From Hymenopus coronatus (lineage: Eukaryota; Arthropoda; Insecta; Mantodea; Hymenopodidae), in contig CM060900.1 of assembly GCA_030762935.1 (NCBI GenBank), positions 391,705,632 through 391,769,631 on the forward strand: DNA of 64,000 nucleotides, given 5' to 3'. Made by a program: the position numbers and the translations under genes. The notes under the pieces were generated by a model. The model was not told the origin of the DNA. It searched no databases and saw only the letters and a list, made by a program, of their open reading frames with translations. Each line of letters begins with the position of its first letter. Position 1 is the stretch's first letter. Below are positions 1-11,610 of the stretch, piece after piece.

Positions 1-1296
1 TCAATTGTTTTCCCTCTTCCCGGTTTGGACGGCCGCCGTTCTGAGATGGTAGGAAAGATGGAGACGAAGCGAGAGCTTGCCATCACTGCCATATCATTGT
101 TGAGCGCGTGCATAGCTTAATGTAGGATGAGAACAAATACCAGTTTTCGCAAGTAAGTGGCAACGTTGTAAACAATTTCCTTAGCCTATACTCTAACGGA
201 CATACCAGAAGATAACTTGGGTGTTGAATTTGTTGACATTACTGTTTAAGTTCTCAGTAATAATAAACAGTACACTGTGATTTTTGTGATCACTCACTGC
301 CATTTTCTAATGCAATTATATATAGATCCCTGGAGGGAGAGTTATGAAGGAGTATGGTGATGTAGCGTAGCTACCCTTCTATCTGGCTAGTGGCATAATG
401 CGATATTTAGTTTTGAAAAGCTATGTGGTTCTTTTTATTAAAATGAAACTTATGCATTAAATAACCAAACAAATTAAAGTGCTTTATTCATTATTATCCG
501 TACAATAAAGACATGAAGCCCAAAATGTCTCGTACTTCTTATCAAGCTGAAGAAATGAATATATTATCGCTTGTAAACTTGGGTGAAAACTGGACAAACA
601 GTACCCAATACGCAGTTTTTACAGTAAATAAGTATGTTGCCGGAGCTGACGTTTTTAGCGCATTGGGGCCAGGAGTTAATAATATATGATATATTTTGCA
701 GAAAATGTCAATTAAATAAGTCATTCATTAAATTCATTCGTAAGATTAAACAACCATTTGTATGATACATTAATTTATTTATTCTTATATTAACATTTGG
801 ATAAATTCATTTATATCTGTAGACTATAATTATTTTCAGGTGATGCTTTATATAGTTGCAACTTTATTCACTTATTTACATAGTTCAAAGTGTCAATTAT
901 GTATTTATATAGTTTTATCCTTTACTTATGCAGTGTCTGGTTGAGGAAGTTGAATATGGTGATAATTATTCTGTGTATATGTTATATGATCACCATCACT
1001 ACCAATGCGAAGATTAGGCAAATGCCGGCTCCGGTTTCACAAAGCATCAGCAACGCTTTCTAGAACGTCCAGCATCTCGTCGTCCTCTTGTTAGTTCCTC
1101 GCTAGTATTAGGCATATCTCCTCATTCATTCTGATCATGTGATCAATCCATTCTTGTTTTTGGTTCATTATTCTGCTATATAGAAGTTCTACTTTTAGTT
1201 CCTACTTTATTTTTTCACTTTCAATCTTGTTGAGTTTAGTGCAAACATTTACTTGCTTGAGTAACCTCATCTCCACCGTCTGAAGTGTTGGTTTCT

Positions 1297-1299
<3 letters not shown>
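1..1299. other. Unassigned AT-rich stretch
   Basis: I read both strands and see no family I recognise. The longest open frame is about 60 codons on the minus strand (542-724) and has no motif. A short GC-richer patch lies at the far left (about 25-110). Stops are frequent in all frames. This looks like ordinary intergenic or intronic DNA. Confidence 0.5.
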
Positions 1300-1343
<44 letters not shown>

Positions 1344-1368
1344 CTCTCTCTCTCTCGCGCGCGCGCAA
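1300..1368. repeat. (CT)n microsatellite ending in (GC)n
   Basis: A run of CT dinucleotides with one G interruption passes into a short alternating GC tract. On the minus strand it translates as a run of Arg-Glu pairs, which creates a false 74-codon frame. The alternating GC end is a sequence type able to adopt Z-DNA. Confidence 0.95.
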
Positions 1369-2809
1369 TAGAACCGAAGTTTCACAGCCGTATAACATTG
1401 TAGAAATTGCTCTTGTGAAGCTGTTCACTAAGATATATGTGTTATTTAAAACATTATATACACATAGAACATGCACAGTAGATTGCAGCATGTTGTATGC
1501 TACAAATTATGAAATAGACCATTCTTACCCGAATGTACGACTATTCTAGGATGCATCTCGTAATTGAATGCATCACTTGCTTATGTGTTGCAAACGCCAG
1601 ACGTGAAGGGGTGGGTTTGCAGGTAGTTCGGCAGCCGATGACACGCAGGGTCAAGAATGCCCATGCCTGCCCTAGAACGACTGCCGCAAATAAAATTGGC
1701 TGTTTTGAGTTGCATCCATTTTCTGAAATGAAACTTGAAACTGGCAACTGGCTAAGTTATAAGCTACATGAGGTACGTCGGTGTTGCAGTTACGAATATT
1801 TGTTCATATCACGGATCAACATTTTCAAATGCAATGATTTCAAAGCATTGCTTTTTGGATTGCGTAATGTTGTTTTAGTAGTGTGAAATGCTGAAATTGC
1901 TTCCATTTGCATTTTCCCAGCTTGCCACCAGAGGGTGAGAGAGGCAGGTCCCTTTTCATGTCGCGGCCGCCTTGAATAATTTCTACGGTGAATAGCCTAT
2001 ACACAACATGGATCTAAGTTGCTGTACCGGAGAACATTATAATTTGACCCAGTCTTCTTTTTTGTTCCAGGACCCGGAAAGTTTCCTGTTGATTATAAAC
2101 GTTCTCATCATATTATTTTAAAACAGCAACATTGGTGTTCCGCGAGAAGACGATAGAAAATACCGGCAACTACACAGGATGTTGCCGAACAGAAGAATGA
2201 AGTTTCGATACTTGAAGTGCAGTTCGTGCAGTACATCCTCATCAAAGGGAAAGAATAATTTAATTCTGTGATCCTGTCACGATTTTGAACAGCGGTTTTG
2301 ATATATAGCTTCATCCTTAATACGTATGCAAAAACCCAATTTTTATCAAATGCCTTCAGAATCAGTTCTCGATATGATTTATACAGGAATGTGACCTCTA
2401 CGGCTATTATTATTTATTTGGACATGCTTGGCATAACTTTTTGTTATCTGAAACCCTTTATGGATCGCAAACCACGCAGTTCTCTTGTGTAATATTTCTG
2501 TAATTTTTTTATTTTTTTTTTTAGTAATTTTCTGTTGTGTAGCATGTTGTTGCTACTAATATCTGAAATTCAGGATCACAAGATTGTGGTGCATTAATTG
2601 ATTTTTAAAATTTCAGTCAAGATGTACAGTTTAGGACATATTTTTCCACAAAGTGTAATGATTATTATTTGTAAGCTAGCTAGGCAGTTGTGAGGCATGG
2701 ACATTCAATTTAATCAATATTTCATTATATTCATAAATGGCAAACACCTGCATGTCTTTCTGCATCCGCATATTCTGCCCAGCATGGCAGAGTGCATTCA
2801 CAAATAGTA
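1369..2809. other. Unassigned stretch with one 117-codon open frame
   Basis: A plus-strand frame runs from an ATG at 1533 to a stop at 1884-1886. Its first half (about 1590-1750) is richer in GC than the surroundings. It has no signal peptide, no repeated Cys/His pattern and no family resemblance that I can see. A minus-strand frame overlaps it (1541-1747), which suggests local composition rather than a gene. The rest, up to the A-rich tract, shows nothing recognisable. Confidence 0.3.
1924..1937 (+). promoter_or_regulatory. Possible CTCF-like motif
   Basis: The bases GCCACCAGAGGGTG resemble the conserved core of animal CTCF insulator sites (CCACNAGRGGGC type). The match is short and only by eye. 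A single match of this length is expected by chance in many windows this size, so the call is weak. Confidence 0.15.
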
Positions 2810-2858
2810 AAAAAAAACAACAAAAAAAAACAAAAAAAAAAAAACAAAAAAAAAAAAA
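2810..2858. repeat. A-rich tract
   Basis: Runs of A separated by single C residues. This could be the decayed poly(A) tail of a plus-strand retroposed sequence, but no recognisable element lies directly to its left. Confidence 0.85.
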
Positions 2859-4545
2859 CGGAACATCACTTTAGCAATATCTCATAGATTGACGCATAAT
2901 TTGTTTCTTCCAGGCGTCGTAGTGTCGTCTTATCCTGAAGCTAAACCTCTTTAAATCGTTTTTTTTTTTCAGCTCTTCTGAGCCTCGCATATAATGGTTT
3001 TATGGCATGTTGCGGTTAAGTATTTTATGGATACCTATTCTCTGTTCATCAACAATTTGAAAGCACACACAAGGGAGTGGCAGTAAAACGCTGCTGCTTC
3101 GAGACATTGTTTATGTGATATTGGACAGGGGTTAACTTTGAAAATGAGTTTCCAATCACTTTTCGTGAAGTTTAATTTTGACCACAAATGGGATGCGATA
3201 AACGCTTTAAAAAGTCACCTTTGAACTCTGCTGTTTTTCGTTAAGACAATTCGTTCCAAATTTCCAACTATGAAGGGCGGCACATTAGCTGGTTTCCGGG
3301 AGAAGCACAAAAGAAGCCTGTTTTCAATAAGAGTGCACAGAAGTAGTATAAACCAAGCGCTTAACGTCTCATACTCGCGGGAGTTGAAGAAATTCCAGAA
3401 AAATATCACACTATATGAATACTTGGCAGAAGATTTGAAAACTTGCTAAAAGTTAAAACTGTGGTCTAGTTCTAGTCAAAGCTATTTGAAGTAGAAATTT
3501 ACTGTACGGGTTAATATAAGTTATAACACTGCCCTTTGTAACAAAATGTAAATAAAACAAAACACAAGCTGTAATTTAATTACCTTATCGAATCCCTTAC
3601 ATGCTTGTAGTTTTTATTAGGCAATTGGATTCAGCTTTCATACTCGTGCGGGTTTCATGACCTCGATTAAATTACCGGAATATCTATCAACACTCGTGAT
3701 ATTTCTGAAGATATGCCATCGCAATCGGTACATCACGAGCTGTTAATTGGATTGGTCAATATTGAATGTCTGGCCCATGTAGTAGTCTATGCAAACAGGT
3801 AAATACATCGCTTTCCTATTTTGAGTTCATGCATGTTGTTGTTTTGTTTTTATTCAGAATCTCCCGACTAATGAAATTGGGGTGTAGCCTCACGCATAAC
3901 AAGATTGCTAGGTTTTTTTGCACTCAGTGTAAATTATATAAATGTAACAAATGAAAATGAGCATCTGGGTAGCTACATCTTCATTAATACAATGTTCTTC
4001 TACCATTAATCTGTAAACTGGGATGTGATGAAGTGACGCTCAGGTTGGGCTGTCATTTCAACCGTTAGCTGAAGAACAAATATATGGATGAACATACTTC
4101 AGTATTTTATCAGCGAATAAAATGAATAGAACAGGTAGTTGACACGTTTCTACAAATCTGGTAATGACTTGCATTCCATTTGCCCAGAGCCATAATATGC
4201 TGCTTTTAGAATAGGACGCTTATATTATCGGAAACATAAACGTGAAAGAAAAATGTATGTAATGTAGGTATGTATTCTTTGCAATTGGGTACTGCCCGGT
4301 GGCAGAGTTAAATGCTCAAAATTCACTTAACATAATAATCTTAGAGTTAATAATAGTAATGCACATTAATAATATTAATACAACTAATATACATACAGGT
4401 GGTTTTTGAAATACCTAACTAGTTATTATTCAGTATAACAATACTATATCAATTACCAGCATGTTTATAACAGTAACTATGAAGCGTCAACATTAAGAGC
4501 TATAGAACAGTTTCTGAGATCCTTAATTATTTCACAATATCTGCT
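2859..4545. other. Unassigned AT-rich stretch
   Basis: No repeat family, RNA gene or coding domain recognised on either strand. Open frames here stay at or below about 64 codons and carry no motif. Confidence 0.5.
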
Positions 4546-5060
4546 TTAATATCTGACATTTCTTTTCTTTAAATTGTCCCTAAACTTCTTTAAATTCAGA
4601 GGGCAGCCTTGAAAGGCTGCTACAGGCAATTCATTCCATTCTTCAATGGTCCTATTAACAAAAGAAAAATTTCCTAGGTTGGTTCTGTACCTTCTACTCT
4701 TAATTTTATACACACGACCATTTCGCCCGTAGCATACCGGGTTTTCTAACCTCTTTCTAACGTCCACCCACACATTGAAACCAGAATAAGCTTTAAATAG
4801 TGCGATTAACCTTTGTCTTTTACGCCGAACTTTTAGCGGCTCCCATTTACTTTCGTAAGCCCAAATTTTTTAACTTTCTTTATGAATTTTACAACCCTTC
4901 TCTGTATCTTTTCCAGCGAATCACTTTGATTAACCCCAGCATGCTACTCCATTTTCCATAGCTGGCCGCACTAAGGCAGTTTCCCTGGTCTTAGAGTTCT
5001 CGTTTTTCAGTATTCCCATTATGAAGTGCAATGTCTTCCACGCTTTCCTAGATGCAATGG
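4546..5060 (-). pseudogene. Non-LTR retrotransposon reverse transcriptase, C-terminal part (CR1/Jockey-like), decayed
   Basis: Read on the minus strand, this segment matches the end of endonuclease/reverse-transcriptase proteins of CR1/Jockey-type LINEs. The order is right: KALHFIMGILKNENSKT at about 4995-5050, then LVRPAMENGVACW (the usual LVRP-hLEYGxxxW block), then a Lys/Arg-rich stretch. An open 75-codon piece at 4546-4773 follows, with RRYRT, FVNRTIEEWN and ELP before the terminal Lys-rich tail. The family protein is roughly 900-1000 residues, so only about the last 170 are present. Stops and frame changes break the part upstream of 4773, so it cannot make an enzyme. The truncated 5' end is normal for LINE insertions. 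The domain assignment is firm; the exact clade is an inference. Confidence 0.75.
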
Positions 5061-5940
5061 TCTATATTAAGATGGCTATCAGTTCTTATTTGGGCATGTA
5101 GCAAATCTTCTAGAACATTTCGGGAAACAACGTTGTACTGAATTTGATTAAAATGTCGAGAATCTCGTCAGTTTAGATATGTATTGCATTCTCATTAACG
5201 ATGCTGACAGGCCTATATTTCAGTGTGAACGGATGTCAATGAGAGCTCTGTGTTTGGATCGACAACTACGTTACTTACACGGAATGCTTCAGTTACTCAA
5301 AACTGAATTTTTGTTTGGTTCTAATTGCAAGATAGCTGCCTGATGCACCCTACTCCTAAACCATTGAAACGAGTTTAGCCCAAGGTGATATTTAGGGCCA
5401 ATTTCGAGGATCGGTGGGCTTCTGCTCGGCACATTGAGCCATTCACTCGAGTGGTTTGATGTCGCCGGTTTTTTATCTTACGTTCCTTCTACGCGCCAAA
5501 GGCTGACCACTCAAAAATTAAATTTCTGACCAAAACATTCTGAATTTGTAAAAATCACACTACCTCGGTTAGCTGACCTTACAACAAGAACCCACTTCCA
5601 GTTTCGAATGAGTAGAATGCTAGGTATTTATTAAGTTGTGGTTAACAGGGCAGATTATATTCCGCTTTGTAGCAGCCTAACACAGAATGTCTCTTTTAAT
5701 AACATTGCCGAAACTGAAAATATATGAAATAAGTGAAAATCCATTGCCCTATAAAATGCGGTATCTTACTCATTTCAAATAAGGACTTAAGGTGACAGTT
5801 ATTTTCTTTATAAGTGATCTTAATGTGTGCATTTTCTTTGTGTTTGTTATACGGTCGCTACACTCACTGTTTTTTTCTATTAATTTAAAACGGTAACGGA
5901 GTCTGATCAGGACTCCGATACTGTATCCCTATTTACATTT
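5061..5940. other. Unassigned stretch left of the tRNA-like SINE
   Basis: Nothing recognised. Upstream portions of the neighbouring minus-strand retrotransposon would lie here, but I see no reverse transcriptase catalytic motif, so that copy appears 5'-truncated. Confidence 0.4.
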
Positions 5941-6105
5941 TCCCCCGTAGGTTTTACTGATTACTGGTTTACTGGTTTTACTGTTTCTTTTACAAGCATA
6001 TACACATTGCACAAACATATAACATCCATGCCCAAGGCGGGACTCGAACCCACGATCCCCTGCCCACGAAGCACCAAAGCGAACGTGGCCATGGGGACCG
6101 GCGGA
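5941..6105 (-). repeat. tRNA-derived SINE-like element
   Basis: On the minus strand the head at about 6030-6105 resembles a tRNA. It has a pol III B box of the form GGGTTCGAGTCCC, flanked by pairing T-arm bases, and an A-box-like segment before it. It is followed by an AT-rich body rather than by a tRNA 3' end and terminator. This makes a SINE head more likely than a working tRNA gene. The left border is uncertain. Confidence 0.55.
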
Positions 6106-6779
6106 TATTGGGACAAATTAATGCGCGGAAAACAGGTGCATACGTCTGCTGCCAGGACAACCTTCAGGTTTTGGAACTAACTGGTAAAACAGAAAACACG
6201 CGCGAAGCAACAGCAAACAGTAAACATCGTGAGTTGAACGTTTGACCTTGAAGCCACCAAGTTCAACTCTCTAAATCAACTTGTTGATATCTCTGCATTA
6301 AAGATGACTAAATGTCACGATCAAGGTTAGATTCGCCGAGTGCGATGCCCTAAGGTAAGGGAATATATAGATCATTACCGAATATGTAAAGTTTGGGGCC
6401 GACAAGTGACATTTTGTAAAAGACACTTTAAATTAACATTTGAAACACTTTTCGGTATTCCTCCAGCATTGGCTGAATTGTAATTACTAGGGAGAGGCAC
6501 TGACCTGCTTCTTCAAGTTTAGTGCACGCGGGCTGTAGCCCATGAGACGACGAGCAGTAAGAACATAAATAAAGTGACCTCTTACACTCAGTCTAATGAC
6601 GCACAGTCACGTATATTAAGTAGTTGATGAGCATCTAATTAAACATTATAGTAAGGATGCAGGTCAGAAATTAAATTGAACACCGAGGTACGAAAAAGGG
6701 ACAAAACAATACAAACTTATATGCGACATATTGAATTCTTTATGCTATTCATTTTATTCTACACAGAAACGATAATTCT
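6106..6779. other. Unassigned stretch
   Basis: No coding domain or repeat recognised. The 3' flank and terminal inverted repeat of the hAT copy to the right should lie here, but I could not find a convincing 8-bp duplication or matching termini. Confidence 0.4.
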
Positions 6780-7490
6780 TTATCTATTGCAATGTGCGAT
6801 CATATAAATTTTTAATGTTTCAAAAACAAATTTTCTTCGGTTAGGGGTGAAACACGATTTATACTTCGAAAACGTTCTCTCCGCCTCACAAGATGCAGTG
6901 GAGGCAAATTTAAACTTCAGATCACTTGTGTGTAATTGACGTTCTCTTCATTTTGTAGGTTGAAATTTTCACTTGCTTTTATCCCTTTGCTCATACCACG
7001 TAATTTTAGGTGTCCTGGATTTTTCTCAGGCCTATTCTTGAGTTTGCTCCTCGCTGATAGAGAGCTGCTCTAATGGTAGCTTGAGAAATATTTATCGCAA
7101 ATTCCTGTACATGACGAATGGCATCCGGCAGTTCTAGTTCCCTAGATTCTAAAGCAGTAATAGTTGTAGGTAAACATTTACAATTATTCTGAATGGTTAT
7201 TAAGTTTTGAAGTACGAGACGAATCTTGTGTTTCGTCCACGGAAATCCATAGTTTAATATCTGCCACGGTTTCCCCTACATCAGCTAACACGTCCTTATA
7301 GTACTACATATCTACGAAGTGTTCTTTCGGAAGATAGTTTGCGTTCTGTACATTTCTCCATAAATGCAACGAATGCGTGATTTTGTAGCTTGTGTAAAGA
7401 CATTTCAGTGGACACCATTTTACACAATCCTTTACAAAATGCGTTTTCCCTGTCTGGTAGTGTTTGAACTGGAAGGCAGATCAGCATTCG
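6780..7490 (-). pseudogene. hAT-superfamily transposase, internally deleted and frameshifted
   Basis: Reading leftwards on the minus strand, the copy starts with an N-terminal block around LCKMVSTEMSLHKLQN and SSERTLRR (7296-7487). It then shows IKLWISVDETQDS (about 7205-7260), the type of segment that carries the first catalytic Asp in hAT transposases. Immediately afterwards it jumps to the C-terminal region: LPTTITALESRELELPDAI, a KLKNRPEKNPGHLKL block, then ERTFSKYKS and FETLKIYMIAHCN, ending at a TAA at 6780-6782. The last block is the hAT dimerisation motif. Family proteins of this kind (often labelled CGG-triplet-repeat-binding-like in arthropods) have several hundred residues between the two parts; these are absent. 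At least three frame changes are needed to follow the match. It is a dead copy, perhaps a fossil of a non-autonomous deletion derivative. Confidence 0.72.
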
Positions 7491-7528
7491 CTTTAGTTTC
7501 CATTACCAGAATATTTGATTTATGTTTC

Positions 7529-7549
7529 TTTTTTTTTTTTTTTTTTTTT
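7529..7549. repeat. Poly(T) tract
   Basis: An uninterrupted run of about 21 T just upstream (in the minus-strand sense) of the hAT copy. On the minus strand it is poly(A). No element ending in it was recognised. Confidence 0.9.
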
Positions 7550-8606
7550 GGTATAGCAGTGTTCATTTAGGTATGTACTATGAATACTGGGACGGCTGTG
7601 ACAGCGCGGCACAACCTTGTCCTCACATCCGTACTCTCGCAACCTGCAGCCCTCTAGTGGGACTGGAAATGTCCGGAAATGCCTCTCCCTGATTAATTAC
7701 TGCGCATCTAAAGTAATACTAAATGGAACAAACCTGATAGCTGCATTAACTCAAATTCAGATATCTAAAGATCAGTTTCGCATAGTCTCTTCGTTAATTT
7801 TCATCTTGTAAAATTAGTTTATCATGTCAAAAAATGCGTTTAAAACACAAATTGTATAAAATAAGAATTGCATAAAAACGCTCATAGAATAACTATAAAG
7901 TATCTTTACAGAAATGGAAATGTATTTACAAGTTGTTACTTGATTTACAATGCATTCCTAGCTTAAGCTCATTCTCGAGCTTTATCATTTCCTTGCTATC
8001 GAAAGTACACTCTTATAATAATGCAACATCCTTAAGTCGCAAACATGTGAAGGATGTTGCACTTATGAAGCACTGTCTATGGTCAGAAAATTAGTTACTT
8101 TCACAACCAAAATAACCAACTTGTCCAGGAAAGAGACGATAGAAAGTGCTTGGACGTTTCCATTTGGAGCTATTGCAGAGTGATGTATACGAATATCAGA
8201 AATGGCGTAATAAGAATACCCTTGGAATAACTTTCATAAGGAATACTGCTAATTAAATAATAATGAAACTAACAAACTTTATATGCTTTCCAGACGAATC
8301 GATATAGTTAAGTACGCCTCTAACCTGCAAGGAGGGGGAAAAAACATCGATCAAAGCTAATAAAATGAAAGAATTAACTTACAAAGCTATTGGAACCCCT
8401 AAATGTTGAAAGTCCCCTTCCTCCAACACACAGGATTTTACGGCAATAGGTTTGGACCGAACCAGGGCCTTCAGCAGAACTTCACAAGTAAGGTACTCGA
8501 TATAGAATTTCGAAGAACAAGCTAAATGAGACGTTAATGACACCAGCAAAGAACGAAATCACTAAGGTTATAGACGAGCGTTAAACTTCGCTATTGCTGT
8601 ATAAAC
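7550..8606. other. Unassigned stretch
   Basis: Nothing recognisable apart from a short GC-richer patch at about 7590-7680. That patch contains CCCTCTAGTGGGA, which loosely recalls insulator-type motifs. I give this no weight. Confidence 0.4.
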
Positions 8607-8672
8607 AAGTCGTGCCACCCATGCCTGAAGCGAGACTTGAAGTCACGATCGTGCAGCTGACTGAGAGAGCAC
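8607..8672 (-). repeat. Weak tRNA-like head (SINE remnant)
   Basis: On the minus strand a degenerate B box of the form GACTTCAAGTCTC is preceded by an A-box-like TCAGTCAGCTG. Its layout resembles the tRNA-like head near 6.05 kb. It is too diverged to place in a family. Confidence 0.3.
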
Positions 8673-8739
8673 AGATAACCTTCAGCAGGAGTAAGGAATA
8701 ATGTGGTGTACAGACTCGGTGGAAATTTATAGCAATACT

Positions 8740-8966
8740 TTAAACAAGTAAAACTAAAGTCACAAAAATAGCATGCAAGTCATTATCAATAGAATCTGGA
8801 GTGGCATAAGATAAACTAAGTTCATTATTAAATACTTCATTCTTCCACACTGGAAGGATAGGAGTTGGAAATGTAGGAGCAGACTGAAAATTCAATGCCA
8901 TAGCCGGGGGATTTGCACCGCGTCTCCTGGACTTCGTCCAGTTATTATAACCACTGAGATGCCATG
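8740..8966 (-). repeat. tRNA-like SINE head with short body
   Basis: On the minus strand the piece at about 8892-8965 begins TGCCATGGCA and closes with GCTATGGCA, so the outer bases can pair like an acceptor stem. It contains CTCAGTGGTTATAATAAC (A-box-like) and GGTGCAAATCCCC (B-box-like). A body of unknown family follows to the left. A 77-codon minus-strand frame through it is incidental. Confidence 0.42.
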
Positions 8967-9184
8967 GCAACACGACAATATATCATTAAATTCCGCAAAT
9001 GACTCTTCGTTTATACCGGTAAGCCACACAAAGAGATCTCAAATTATTTTGAGATGATATACCCCAGTGGCGACTTACCATTTCTTGCTTACGAAGTTAC
9101 TTTTAAGTACTCAAGAAGTTAAAATTTAAAATAAAGTTGAATTAAAATACTATAATTAGGGGTGAATGTGCTTAATTTTGCGCA

Positions 9185-9385
9185 GCTGTCTCTTTATCAT
9201 GCTTAAGGTTCCTTTGGATGCCACAAATGTGCGACACGGGACCATCAGCTTTACTTTGCTTCTGAAGGAAGCCATTCTAAGTATTTTAAGAATGTTTATG
9301 CCCGAAAAAAAAAAAAAAAAACACACCTATCGCCCCTCAGCGATTTGTATCCGTGACATTGAGGACCAGAGGTAGGCGTGTAATC
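9185..9385 (-). repeat. SINE family A, degraded partial copy
   Basis: Antisense copy of the same SINE as at 10.26, 18.28, 30.35 and 53.2 kb. Shared blocks are CGACACGGGACCA, CTGAAGGAAGCCAT and CCCGAAAAA. The internal A run has expanded to about 17 bases. Only the middle of the element is well preserved; the pol III head and the 3' end are largely lost. Confidence 0.65.
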
Positions 9386-10260
9386 CGAAGATGCTCCGGA
9401 GTTGAAAGATAAATATGTAAAAAGTGTGAGTTTTCTCTATCACAATGTGTTTTAGTATTTAGCACCCCAATAATTGCAAAATATATTAGTTTTTGCAGAA
9501 ATTCTTAAGGAAACGCCAGTGAAATAGGCATTTTTCGTACACGCTCTCTGAGTTGGTTGCCGGAATGTTAACACGCTGAAAAAAAGTACGATAGTTCCCT
9601 ACAACTTTAGCGGCATAATAAATAAAATCCAGATTGCAGATTGTTTCTGGTCGGATTGAAAACTGGTTTAGATTTCCACCCATATTTTCGGTCACAAGCT
9701 TGTTGTTTAGAGCGATCAAAATAAGGACTCCTGCATTGCTCGGTCAGTCTTTTGAGGCAGTGGAAGATAAAGACGTCATGTGGTTGCAACGGCGGCTATC
9801 TTAAATTGACAACCTAATAGATAAATATATATCTCTGATTCTCGTATTGTTGCGCTCAGCACTTCCTTGGAGGCGTTGCTACGGTTCATAGCATAGGATT
9901 CAGGTGGCTGTGACAAGATCAACAAATGACTCGACTATCCCTTTTAAATATACGCAGCATTTAGAGAGCGTTTATTAAAATCTCTTGTTTTCACCACTTC
10001 CGCAGAAGCTTTAGCGCATTTAGTGCGTAAAAAGTTAATGAGAGGGGCGCTATGTGCTGCGTTTTAATAAACTAAGGAAACTCAAGTTACCCGACACTTG
10101 CTAATGATTACAGCGATGACTACACCTATTAGTACTTCCTATAACTAACTTCTCTCTCTCATCACTTAGAATGGAAGGAAAAAACAACAAAAAAAGAGTA
10201 GACCATAGTCAATTAACACTAAATGTACCTCTTATTTACTATGTCCTCATTTAATAAATT
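9386..10260. other. Unassigned stretch
   Basis: Overlapping minus-strand frames at 9486-9789 have no recognisable domain. A GC-richer spot near 9775-9795 carries CGGCGGCTATC, mildly similar to YY1-type promoter motifs, but nothing else supports a promoter. Confidence 0.4.
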
Positions 10261-10542
10261 TTGTCGCCCTCCGTGGTGTAATGATTGCCATGCTAACTTC
10301 ATATACCCCAGGTCGCGGGTTCAAACCCGGCAGAGGACGATGGAATTTTTCGGGTGTGAGTATCCTTAGCATGGCTTCCTTCGGAAGGGAAGTAAAGCCG
10401 TTGGTCCCGTGTCGTAGATATACGGCACGTAAAAGAACCTCAAGCCTGATAGAGAGGCCTCTGAGCATAATTAAGCGGTCTTTCACACCCAATGTAGAAT
10501 GGGACGCTGCGAACCACAGCAGTTAAAAGAGCGTCCATAAAT
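10261..10542 (+). repeat. SINE family A, nearly full length
   Basis: The head starts at CGCCCTCCGTGGTGTAATG (A box) and has GGTCGCGGGTTCAAACCC (B box) about 30 bases later, so it derives from a tRNA. The body has CTTCGGAAGGGAAGTAAAG, a GGTCCCGTGTCGTAGAT block, AAGAACCTCAAGCCTGATAG and a 3' part with TTTCACACCCAATGTAGAAT, closing with AGAGCGTCCATAAAT. The same order occurs in four other copies in this window. An 81-codon open frame on each strand simply reads through the element. Confidence 0.9.
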
Positions 10543-11373
10543 AACACGCCTTTTAATTTTTATTACAGTGAAATTAATTTAATTCAGAATTTTAAGCATT
10601 CAATACGTTTAAACCTCTTTCCTAAGGTAGGTAGGGGTGTGAGGTTTCGCTGGGAATACATGTTTTGAGAATCGCCTTTAGCACGGGCGCGTGTTCAGGA
10701 TGCCTAAGATGTGGCGACTCTGGCTGGCGTGATTTAGTTTTCGTAAATTCCATATGTTTGCTAAGATGCCACAAAGGCACAATGTCATCTCGGAAGTATG
10801 TCATGACTATATCTTCACGAATAGGTGTCAAACAGAAACTTGGGCCAAAGTGCCCCTATTGGGCCAGAATCTCTGGTTTCTCCAAGCCAATTAATTATAT
10901 AGATGGAATATCCGTAGGTATTTTTGTTTGACATGCTCTAATAACAAATAAGTTAAATGAGTTCTTGCCAAACAATTTTAAATGTGAAACCTCAATAACG
11001 GACCAAGTTGCTACAGGTGGAATAAAAATGAAGTTGCTCATTAAAATATAGTATTTTTTTTTCTACAGCAGCCGAAGTATTCATTGTATATTTTGAGATT
11101 TTTTATGCTAAAGCTATTACATTCGGCGAGAATGTGGGATTGCATTTTCTTACTAGCTCTAAGTCTTAGGTACTGCTGTAAATGTATTCCATTTGACCAA
11201 AATCTTCGATATCTAAAGTTTCACTAGAAACTAGATTTAAGATCTACTTAATTAAAGAAAAATAGACTTAAAATGTGTGTGCTTTTGAGAGATAGGGGTT
11301 GGGCAGAAAAAAAAACTCGAATGCAATTTCGCATTAATACCCGATTCCATACTTGAGTTGAACACCGTTTTAA
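10543..11373. other. Unassigned stretch
   Basis: A GC-richer block at about 10,625-10,870 is open in overlapping frames on both strands (88 codons plus, 69 codons minus). I recognise no domain in either. It could be an old mobile-element fragment. Confidence 0.35.
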
Positions 11374-11610
11374 ACGGCCGCGGTGTGGGGTGCACTACTC
11401 GCCATTCTCCAAGCAAACCTACACCGGGTTCGATCCCAGGCGACCGCATGTGGGATTTGTAGTGGATAAAGTGGCGCAGAGGTAGAAGTTTTCCGGTTTC
11501 ACCAACCATCGCATTCCACCGGTGCTCCATCCTCATTTCATGTATCATCAATGTCGTCTACTGCGGTGCCATGTGTAGTGAAGGTGGGTGTTACAAATGG
11601 TTTAAGGACG
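11374..11610 (+). repeat. SINE family B, long-tail subtype
   Basis: The head is degenerate, but the B box is clear (CCGGGTTCGATCCCAGG), followed by CGCATGTGGGATTTGT as in the copies at 16.06, 23.6 and 28.8 kb. The 3' part (TTCATGTATCATCAATGTCGT, then a GGTGCCA block and GTGGGTGTTA) matches the tail of the 28.6 kb copy. This makes it the same subtype as that copy and different from the 16.06 kb copy. Confidence 0.8.

Noticed and set aside
1267..1491. Arg-Glu repeat protein on the minus strand
   Set aside because: Translation of the (CT)n microsatellite.
10247..10526. Paired 81-codon frames on both strands
   Set aside because: Both read through the family A SINE.
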